Shown here: positions 1-6,262 of the stretch, piece by piece
Layout of the letters: each line of letters begins with the position of its first letter
How positions within the stretch are numbered: the stretch's first letter is position 1
Assembly (NCBI GenBank): GCA_949096025.1
Contig: CARXKP010000003.1
Span: 1-61,871 of the forward strand
Source: an uncultured Eubacteriales bacterium
GTDB lineage: Bacteria; Bacillota; Clostridia; Christensenellales; UBA1242
Direction: 5' to 3'
DNA: 61,871 bases
Notes under the pieces: model-generated
What the model was told of the DNA's origin: nothing
Seen by the model: only the letters and a program-made list of their open reading frames with translations
The model's database searches: none
Program-made: the position numbers and the translations under genes

Positions 1-1870
1 CTTCAACATTTCCATTATATTTTACATAGTATTTGTTATTTCGCCAGATTGCATAAAGTCTTTGCTCATCATCCTCATTTGATAATGTAAAGTTTGCACC
101 ATTTCCGTGTGTCACCTTTGCTTGTTGCGTTGCTAAATCATAATGATCACTTATATTACTTGTATCTAATATTAATGTTTGTTGCCAGTGCCAACCTACA
201 AAACTATATCCTGTTCGATAATATGTATTTAATGTTAGTGCTGTTGGCTGTCCATAAAAATACTTATTTCCTTCTGTTGTCATCGTTCCTAAACCACCAT
301 TTGGTAAATATACCATATTTGATGACTTTGGACTCCATTGAGCGGTAAGTGTAGGAGAACCATACTTGCCTTTTAAAGAAACTCCATCTGAATGTGTCGA
401 ATTATTTAACCACGAACCACTTGATGATGTTACTTTCCAGCCAGTAAAATTATATCCATATCTATGTGGTTTTGGCAATTCGGTTGTTGATGTTATATTA
501 TAACTTATATTTGATAAAGCATCTCCACCATTAGTCATTAAAGTTATTGTATAGGTATTTATTGTCCAATACGCATAAAGTGTTGTATTATTATTTGCTA
601 TATTCCAACTTCTAGCACTTGTTCCATTTGAATTATAATACTTTGTTCCTGAACCTCCAGTGCTTGAATAATATCCATTAAATGTATAGCCTGTTCTTGA
701 CGGAACTGAAATCGAAGGCATTGACGAATCATATGTTGCTGTCACACTACCATCTCCACCGCTTCCACTTTGCCTATCAAGTGTTACTGTATACTCATTT
801 GCCGTCCAATAAGCATAAAGTGTTTTATCTGAGGCATTATCCCAAGCTCTTGCACTTGTTCCATTTGAATTATAATATTTTGTTCCTGAACCGCCAGTAC
901 TAGAATAATATCCTTGAAAAGTATAACCGGCTCTTGATGGAACTGAGATTGTTGGCATTGACGAATTATAAGTTGCTGTAACTGAGCCATCTCCGCCACT
1001 ACCACTTTGTCTATCAAGTGTTACAGTATATTTTAAAGGCTCCCATACCGCATATAAATTTATTGTTCTTGCAGTGTCACCAGTTGTATCTTTAAAATTA
1101 TCACCACTTGCATAACTAGCATTAGTAGCAGAAGAACTTCTACTCCAACCTTTAAATTTATATCCTGAACGCGTTGGTGTAGAACTAGGAATAGTTACAC
1201 CACCAAGACCAGAATAAAAATTTATACTTGAAGGAGCATTACTCCCTCCATTTGCATTAAAAGCAAGATTATAGTACCATCTATAGATAACATAGCAATT
1301 ACCATACATTGTTTTTTCAGCAGCACCCTTTGGAGGCGAAGATGTCGAAGGGGCATTACTAGCCCATTTATAATAAGTGGTATTACCACTTAATGGAGAG
1401 CCTGCTGCATCAGATGAATCATACACTCCGTGACATCTCCACCAAGAAGGATAATAATTGGTAATATTAATTCTTCCGTGACGACGGACATAATGCAAAC
1501 CGCCATTAGAGTAATGATAATAAAATGTTGAGATGTTATTTAATTTTATTACATTATTCCCACTACGACTTGTACCATTATAGTATAATGTTGCATCAAA
1601 AGGCATACGATCACCATCACCAGTTTTTTCATCCTCATACCAAGAAACATCAAATAAACTACTTCCAACAATTGATGTGGATGTATAATCAGCAATAGAA
1701 CTAGTCCCCTCTCTATAAGCAACTGTTTTTACAATAAAATTAAAGTTAGTGGACGCTTCTGTTTTATCTTTTTTAGAAAAAGGATTGACAAGTAGAATTA
1801 TACCGCCAGTTAGCACAAGCAAGGCAACAATAATAAAAAAACTTTTTGTAATCAAAGAAAACTTTTTCAT
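1..1870 (-). CDS. Surface protein with tandem InlB-type repeats (partial, C-terminus beyond window)
   Basis: The frame is open from the ATG at 1870 to the window edge, giving 623 residues without the C-terminus. The start has a strong SD (AAGGAGGGTGAT) directly upstream. A Lys-containing N-terminus and one hydrophobic segment (about residues 8-28) indicate a signal peptide or signal anchor. Residues ~30-200 are rich in Ser, Tyr, Asn and Trp and match no family I recognise. From ~203 there is a series of Listeria-Bacteroides (InlB B) repeats with the marks FNANGG, GYTF.GYYS and TLYAYW, including two near-identical 79/80-residue units. This family is typical of exported adhesin-like proteins. 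The upstream promoter has a G9 tract in its spacer, so on/off switching is inferred. Its last residues fall outside the window, so the anchoring mode is unknown. Confidence 0.85.
   Translation of the reverse strand, partial: MKKFSLITKSFFIIVALLVLTGGIILLVNPFSKKDKTEASTNFNFIVKTVAYREGTSSIADYTSTSIVGSSLFDVSWYEDEKTGDGDRMPFDATLYYNGTSRSGNNVIKLNNISTFYYHYSNGGLHYVRRHGRINITNYYPSWWRCHGVYDSSDAAGSPLSGNTTYYKWASNAPSTSSPPKGAAEKTMYGNCYVIYRWYYNLAFNANGGSNAPSSINFYSGLGGVTIPSSTPTRSGYKFKGWSRSSSATNASYASGDNFKDTTGDTARTINLYAVWEPLKYTVTLDRQSGSGGDGSVTATYNSSMPTISVPSRAGYTFQGYYSSTGGSGTKYYNSNGTSARAWDNASDKTLYAYWTANEYTVTLDRQSGSGGDGSVTATYDSSMPSISVPSRTGYTFNGYYSSTGGSGTKYYNSNGTSARSWNIANNNTTLYAYWTINTYTITLMTNGGDALSNISYNITSTTELPKPHRYGYNFTGWKVTSSSGSWLNNSTHSDGVSLKGKYGSPTLTAQWSPKSSNMVYLPNGGLGTMTTEGNKYFYGQPTALTLNTYYRTGYSFVGWHWQQTLILDTSNISDHYDLATQQAKVTHGNGANFTLSNEDDEQRLYAIWRNNKYYVKYNGNVE
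545..1021 (-). repeat. Two tandem InlB-type repeat units (237 and 240 bp)
   Basis: Unit 1 occupies 785-1021 and unit 2 545-784. Both begin with TLDRQSGSGGDGSVTATY and are very similar in DNA as well as protein; long stretches around the KYYNSNGTSAR motif are nearly unchanged. Copy number could change by in-frame recombination. Confidence 0.8.
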
Positions 1871-1948
1871 ATCACCCTCCTTATTTATGTTTTATTTACT
1901 ACTATTGTTTCATCCTTTTATATTAGTATATTATTATTCTATACATCT

Positions 1949-1978
1949 ATTCTACCCCCCCCCACCAAATTTTGTCAA
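1949..1978 (-). promoter_or_regulatory. Putative phase-variable promoter with G9 spacer
   Basis: On the minus strand TTGACA (1973-1978) and TAGAAT (1949-1954) are separated by 18 nt, AAATTTGGTGGGGGGGGG. The nine G (1955-1963) abut the -10. Loss of one G would give the optimal 17-nt spacing. The ATG of the surface protein is about 75 nt downstream. The layout matches the promoter of the second surface gene at 34304-34333. Confidence 0.75.
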
Positions 1979-2023
1979 GAAAATTTATAATTTTTTCAGT
2001 CAAATATTGTGAATATATAAATA

Positions 2024-2048
2024 CAAAAAAAAAGACGGATTGCGTCTT
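2024..2048 (-). terminator. Rho-independent terminator of recO
   Basis: Minus-strand hairpin AAGACG-CAATC-CGTCTT followed by a run of U. The 5' arm overlaps the recO stop codon. Confidence 0.75.
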
Positions 2049-2751
2049 AAATCATATTGCAACTGTAACCCGTCCTAAATTGATAGTTTTTATTTAATAA
2101 ATTAAATGCCTGAATTTCTCCCATACCGCCTAGTTTTACGGTTGATAATTTTTCATAATCAGTTTTATCTAGAAGACGCATTGCACTAAAGCAAGCATCT
2201 GATATTTTTTCACAAAGAGAATTATGACAAGCAGGACAAACAATCTCTCCCACCTCATAATTCATATATTTAATTTCTAAGTTACTTCCACACGATGAGC
2301 ATTTATCATTTAAAAACCCATACCCCATCGCATTGAAAACTGAAAGCAAAAACTTATCAATAACATAATACTTTTTAGGGTTATCATAACAAAGAGTTTT
2401 TAAGGATTTTATAACCTCAACAAAAAGTTGTGGGTTGCTTTCGGTGGCAATCTTTGACACAATATCAAGTATTGCACAGCCCTCATAATATCTCTCAATA
2501 TTCTTTGAGATTTCATAGAAATTGTCAATAATATCTACAGCTGTTACGATATTCGTTTTGCCCTCTTCAACAATGAAATCTCCAAAACAAAAGATTTCCT
2601 TTGCTGATTTGAGTTTAGCCTTATCGCCTCTCACACCTCTCATTGTGACAGTCATTTTTCCTTTTTCAAGAGTAAAAAGGTTAATAAGCATATCTTTTTC
2701 TTTGAGTTTGGTGTTGCCTATAACAATCGCTTTAACTTTAGTAGAAGCCAT
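2047..2751 (-). CDS. recO: DNA repair protein RecO
   Basis: RecO mediates RecA loading with RecR in RecF-pathway repair. The 234-residue protein has the N-terminal OB-fold pattern of the family (AIVIGNTKLKEKDMLINLFT) and a C-terminal zinc motif with C151, C154, C172 and C175. The length is slightly short of the usual ~250. Its start follows the stop of the upstream yqzL-like gene by 3 nt, the same order as yqzL-recO in Bacillus. The ATG at 2751 is used; an SD lies within the end of the upstream gene. A terminator follows immediately, so recO ends its transcript. Confidence 0.92.
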   Translation of the reverse strand: MASTKVKAIVIGNTKLKEKDMLINLFTLEKGKMTVTMRGVRGDKAKLKSAKEIFCFGDFIVEEGKTNIVTAVDIIDNFYEISKNIERYYEGCAILDIVSKIATESNPQLFVEVIKSLKTLCYDNPKKYYVIDKFLLSVFNAMGYGFLNDKCSSCGSNLEIKYMNYEVGEIVCPACHNSLCEKISDACFSAMRLLDKTDYEKLSTVKLGGMGEIQAFNLLNKNYQFRTGYSCNMI

Positions 2752-2754
2752 AGA

Positions 2755-2907
2755 TTACAATTCTATCTCCTCTTCTTGAGCAAGGGCTGCATCATAAATC
2801 ATTGTTGAATGAATAAGTCCTCTTGCATCTTCAATGTTTCCAGTCATACTGAAAATTTCCCACCATTCGAGCATATTATCTCTAGCCACTTTAACATTCT
2901 CCTCCAC
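2755..2907 (-). CDS. yqzL: YqzL-like small protein
   Basis: A 50-residue frame starting at GTG 2907, chosen because AGGAGG lies 9 nt upstream. The core EWWEIFSMTGNIEDA resembles the W..F..TG.I signature of the small Firmicute protein YqzL, whose gene normally sits between era and recO. Here it directly precedes recO (3-nt gap), which supports the call, but era is not upstream. The protein ends in an acidic tail (QEEEIEL). Function unknown in the family. Confidence 0.65.
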   Translation of the reverse strand: MEENVKVARDNMLEWWEIFSMTGNIEDARGLIHSTMIYDAALAQEEEIEL

Positions 2908-3084
2908 GATACTTTCCCTCCTTTGTAATAATAGTATATACCAAAACTTTCAAAACACGCAAACTTTTTTGATAAAAAAATTATAACTTTGTCGAGTTTC
3001 TTTTTGCCTTAGCAATATACTAATATGTTGAAAAAAGAAATAAAATTCAAATATTTACATATTATGAAAGAAAAAATAAAAAAA

Positions 3085-3231
3085 TTAAAAATTAAACACG
3101 GAAATTGGTGTTACAATTATGTTTGGTGAGTAATTATTTAAAAGCGCTCGAACTCTTTGCCAACCTGTACAAATAGGACAGGGATAATAACAACCAGTGT
3201 TACACTGATTGAAGTTACTATTAAAACACAT
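3085..3231 (-). CDS. Small Cys-rich peptide, 48 aa, unknown function
   Basis: ATG at 3231 is preceded by AGGAGAAAAAT, and a consensus promoter lies just upstream (3263-3292), so this short frame is well supported. The peptide has five Cys (residues 2, 10, 14, 18, 21) within its first 21 residues, including CxxxC and CPIC spacing, then a mildly basic middle and a hydrophobic C-terminus ending VTPISVFNF. There is no signal peptide. It could be a metal-binding or spore-coat-type protein or a precursor peptide; I recognise no family. It is divergent from mscL. Confidence 0.6.
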   Translation of the reverse strand: MCFNSNFNQCNTGCYYPCPICTGWQRVRALLNNYSPNIIVTPISVFNF

Positions 3232-3262
3232 ATTTTTCTCCTAGCACTAGACCCTCTATTAC

Positions 3263-3292
3263 ATTATATAAAAAAAAGTATAATAATGTAAA
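3263..3292 (-). promoter_or_regulatory. Promoter of the Cys-rich peptide gene
   Basis: Minus strand TTTACA (3287-3292), 18-nt spacer, TATAAT (3263-3268), about 30 nt before the start codon. Confidence 0.65.
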
Positions 3293-3298
3293 AAACAA

Positions 3299-3327
3299 TT
3301 GATTTTTTGTTAAAGTTATTATAAAAT
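3299..3327 (+). promoter_or_regulatory. Promoter of mscL
   Basis: TTGATT (3299-3304), 17-nt spacer, TAAAAT (3322-3327), 35 nt before the mscL ATG. Back to back with the divergent peptide promoter. Confidence 0.5.
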
Positions 3328-3362
3328 AAAAACCGAAACAAATTTAATTAAAAGGAGAAAAT

Positions 3363-4001
3363 ATGAAAAAGTTTTTTAAGGATTTTAAAGCTTTTATCAG
3401 CAGAGGAAATATTCTTGATATGGCTGTCGGTGTAATTATTGGTAGCGCTTTCAGCGCTATCGTTACAGCACTTACTAATAAAATTATTATGCCACTTATC
3501 AATGCTCTTCTTGCAGGTGCTGGCGGTGGACTCGATTCTGCTTACACAATCTTAAGACCTGCTTATGTCATTGAAAATGGTGTTACTACCGATGTTTTAG
3601 ACCTTGCAAACAGTATTTATATTGATTGGGGTGCTTTCATAACAGCAGTCATAAATTTCCTTCTTATTGCTCTTGTGCTTTTTATAATGCTTAAAGTTGC
3701 TATGAAAAGTTCTTCACTTTTTAAAGAAACACGAAAGAAGATTAGTGACAACACACTTAATCACGCTGAAAGAAAAGAACTTAAAGCACACGGCATAAAT
3801 ATTAAAGACAAAGAAGCAGTAAAACAATACTTTGCTGACAAGCAAGCCGAAGAAGAAAGAGCCAAAGCTGAAGAAGAAGCTAAAGCACAAGCCGAAGCAG
3901 AAGAAAAGATGAAAAACTCAACAGAATATCTCTTAAAAGAAATAAGAGATTTGCTTCTTGAAAATGCAGAACTCAAAAAAAATCAAAAAAGCGAACAATA
4001 A
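3363..4001 (+). CDS. mscL: Large-conductance mechanosensitive channel MscL, long form
   Basis: MscL forms a tension-gated pore that releases solutes on osmotic downshock. The N-terminal helix and TM1 are clear (FKAFISRGNILDMAVGVIIG). TM2 is at about residues 92-112 (FITAVINFLLIALVLFIML). At 212 residues the protein is longer than the usual 120-150: the periplasmic loop between the TMs is extended, and a charged helical tail of ~95 residues rich in A, E and K replaces the short C-terminal bundle. SD AAAGGAG precedes the ATG. Single gene with its own terminator. Confidence 0.92.
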   Translation: MKKFFKDFKAFISRGNILDMAVGVIIGSAFSAIVTALTNKIIMPLINALLAGAGGGLDSAYTILRPAYVIENGVTTDVLDLANSIYIDWGAFITAVINFLLIALVLFIMLKVAMKSSSLFKETRKKISDNTLNHAERKELKAHGINIKDKEAVKQYFADKQAEEERAKAEEEAKAQAEAEEKMKNSTEYLLKEIRDLLLENAELKKNQKSEQ

Positions 4002-4025
4002 TACATAACTCAACTAATTCGCAAT

Positions 4026-4061
4026 AAAAAAGTTTTCTTAAAATTAAGAAAACTTTTTTTA
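4026..4061 (+). terminator. Terminator of mscL
   Basis: Long inverted repeat (AAAAAAGTTTTCTTAA and its complement) followed by T. It could also serve the convergent gene ending at 4102. Confidence 0.75.
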
Positions 4062-4101
4062 TTTCATTTTTAATTTAGAAAACATTTAATAAATTTTATA
4101 A

Positions 4102-4761
4102 CTAACTTTTATTCTTTAATGAACGCCTATACAGATAATCAAATAATAAAAACAACGCTCCAATAATAGCCCAAACAACTATTATACAAACTCCAGCAGT
4201 TTTATTAATAATTACCCTACCTTCGGAATCAATAATACTCCAATCGTTCTGCTTAATTCCTAGATAAGTAATAAGTAAAACAGATAATACTGCCGAACAA
4301 ACACCAAATATCCATTTAAAAATTTTTAACACATTTCGATTCCACAATAATTTATAGTGCACATTTTCAGGCATTGATTTTTTCATTTTATTTTCAGTCA
4401 ATAATTTATGCCCCAACTTTTGCTTCTGCAAAGCTACCTGTTTCGATTTATATGCACAAGCGAGAGGATCTTTTCCTTCCATTATACTTGCATAAAAACT
4501 CTCGACAAAATCAATATCTGATTGCTTACAAAATTCTGATTCTATAGATACATCGTGAGCAAGTTGATTACGCATCCAACGCACGTGTTTTAATTCCTTA
4601 TATACAATATCCCAATCATTTATTACACTTCGTTCTACATAAGGCGTATTCTCCATATCTTTAATATAGGAGGATACTCCTTCATTTGACGAATAAATCT
4701 CTCTACAGAGCTTATCAAGTTTTTTATATTGTTCTTGAAATTCAATATTTTTTTCCTGCAT
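4102..4761 (-). CDS. Membrane-anchored protein with HEPN-like RNxxxH motif
   Basis: 219 residues. The start is the ATG at 4761 with GGGAGAAG upstream; an open frame continues upstream but only by reading through the tRNA-Val gene and is not coding. Residues 1-110 are helical and contain R64-N-Q-L-A-H69, the Rx4H form of the HEPN RNase signature. Two hydrophobic segments follow at ~148-169 and ~190-211, then a basic tail. HEPN domains are often RNA-cutting toxins or defence effectors, but the motif alone does not prove activity. It lies 68 nt downstream of the tRNA in the same direction, so the two may share a transcript. Confidence 0.6.
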   Translation of the reverse strand: MQEKNIEFQEQYKKLDKLCREIYSSNEGVSSYIKDMENTPYVERSVINDWDIVYKELKHVRWMRNQLAHDVSIESEFCKQSDIDFVESFYASIMEGKDPLACAYKSKQVALQKQKLGHKLLTENKMKKSMPENVHYKLLWNRNVLKIFKWIFGVCSAVLSVLLITYLGIKQNDWSIIDSEGRVIINKTAGVCIIVVWAIIGALFLLFDYLYRRSLKNKS

Positions 4762-4829
4762 TAAATCTTCTCCCAATATAAAATAAAAATACCCCATAAA
4801 ACAAAAAATGTTTTCCTGAGGTATATCCT

Positions 4830-4905
4830 TGGTGGAAGTTATAGGGCTCGAACCTATGACCCTCTGCTTGTAAGGCAGATGCTCTCCCAGCTGAGCTAAA
4901 CTTCC
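4830..4905 (-). tRNA. tRNA-Val (anticodon TAC), CCA encoded
   Basis: On the minus strand the 5' acceptor strand GGAAGTT pairs with AACTTCC. The D arm contains AGCTCAGCTGGGAGAGC, the anticodon loop is CTTACAA (anticodon TAC, Val), and the T loop is GGTTCGAGCCC. The 3' end is A-CCA with CCA encoded. All arms close. Confidence 0.95.
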
Positions 4906-4916
4906 ATTGCTCTTTA

Positions 4917-4945
4917 ATAATATCAAATTTATTTTTTTTTGTCAA
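4917..4945 (-). promoter_or_regulatory. Promoter of tRNA-Val
   Basis: TTGACA (4940-4945), 17-nt A/T-rich spacer, TATTAT (4917-4922), 11 nt before the tRNA 5' end. Confidence 0.75.
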
Positions 4946-5163
4946 CACTTTTTTAAAACTTTTTTTAATTTACCCGAATTTTATTGATAATGTAAAATTA
5001 AAAATCTTTCCTATACAAAAAATAACTTAAAATATAAAAATATTATCATAATTGTTTCCAAAGTGATAAAAATAATTATAAAATGTATATAAATGTTAAG
5101 TATTTGTTTATATATTTTTATTTTATTTGCTAAAATATAATTAATCATTTATAAGGAGGACTA

Positions 5164-6090
5164 ATGGAACAATTAGATTTTAAGACTTTTGATGATACAA
5201 TTATTAAGGGTTATTTGTTTCAACCTAAACAAGAAGCAAAAGGTATAGTTCAAATTGTACACGGTTTAGAAGAACACGGGATGCGATATGAAAACTTTGC
5301 TAAGTTTTTAAATAAAAATGGCTTTATTGTTTTTGCTTCAGATCAAAGACTTCACGGAAAAACTGCAGGCGATCATATTTCAAGCACGAGGTTTAAAAAT
5401 GTATTTCCTCGAATGGTAAAAGATCAAATGCTAATTTCTGATATGCTTATAGAAAAGTTTTCATTACCTCTAATTATTTTTGGCCATTCTTGCGGTTCAT
5501 TTATTACACAGATGTACATTCAGAATTATCATAAACACTCAGGTACTATACTTTCAGGAAGTGCTTATATGAAAAGAGCTGACACACTCGCCGGAGAGTG
5601 GCTGTCAAAAATCGTCGCAACATTTAATGGCGGAGAAAAGGACTCAAAAGTTCTAGAAGATTTAGTTCTGAATTCTTTTAATAGAAAATTTAACAAAGGA
5701 GAATCTTGGATAAGCCAAAATAAAGATAATGTAGAAAGATATAACGCAGACCCACTTTGCGGTAAACCCCTTTGCTCTAACTTTTATTACTCAATGTTTA
5801 AAAATACACGAAAACTTTATACACCAGAAGGTTTAAATAATATAGATAAAGATAAACTCATTTTTATAGCAAGTGGAAAAGATGATCCTGTAGGGAAAAT
5901 GGGAGAAAGTACTAAAAAACTTTACGAAACCTACCTTTCTCATAATATAAATGCTAAACTTAAACTATATGACAATCTTCGACACGAGATAATAAATGAA
6001 GAAAAACAAGAGGTTTTAGATGACATTCTTTCCGCTCTAAATGAAATAATAGAAAATTCATCTCAAAAGGTAATAGAATTTGAAGAATAA
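5164..6090 (+). CDS. Alpha/beta hydrolase, monoacylglycerol lipase/lysophospholipase-like
   Basis: 308 residues with the Hydrolase_4 pattern: oxyanion motif VHGLEEHGMRYENFA (32-46), DQRLHGKTAG (60-69), nucleophile elbow GHSCG with Ser109, acid Asp241 in GKDDPVG, and His274 in RHEI. Family members hydrolyse monoacylglycerols, lysophospholipids or other carboxylic esters; the substrate cannot be told here. No signal peptide, so cytosolic. A strong SD (AAGGAGG) precedes the ATG. Monocistronic, with a long AT-rich upstream region. Confidence 0.88.
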   Translation: MEQLDFKTFDDTIIKGYLFQPKQEAKGIVQIVHGLEEHGMRYENFAKFLNKNGFIVFASDQRLHGKTAGDHISSTRFKNVFPRMVKDQMLISDMLIEKFSLPLIIFGHSCGSFITQMYIQNYHKHSGTILSGSAYMKRADTLAGEWLSKIVATFNGGEKDSKVLEDLVLNSFNRKFNKGESWISQNKDNVERYNADPLCGKPLCSNFYYSMFKNTRKLYTPEGLNNIDKDKLIFIASGKDDPVGKMGESTKKLYETYLSHNINAKLKLYDNLRHEIINEEKQEVLDDILSALNEIIENSSQKVIEFEE

Positions 6091-6218
6091 AATTTATTTT
6101 TCTCCTTATATTTGAAAGCTTGGCTATTATTTAATAAATTATGATATGTAATAACTATTTATTATTCTACATAATACAACAAAGAGTCATACAATATTGG
6201 TTATTTAATTAAAAAAAT

Positions 6219-6253
6219 AAAAAACACATTGATTGATTTCAATGTGTTTTTTG
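6219..6253. terminator. Bidirectional terminator between the hydrolase and the VirB6-like gene
   Basis: Inverted repeat AAAAAACACATTGA / TCAATGTGTTTTTT with A and T runs on both sides, between convergent genes. Confidence 0.8.
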
Positions 6254-6262
6254 TTTAAGTAA

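Noticed and set aside
545..1021. Repeats as a CRISPR array
   Set aside because: They are long coding repeats without unique spacers, in frame with the surface protein.
4762..4948. Upstream extension of the HEPN-like protein frame
   Set aside because: The frame is open only by reading through tRNA-Val, and the inner ATG at 4761 has a good SD.
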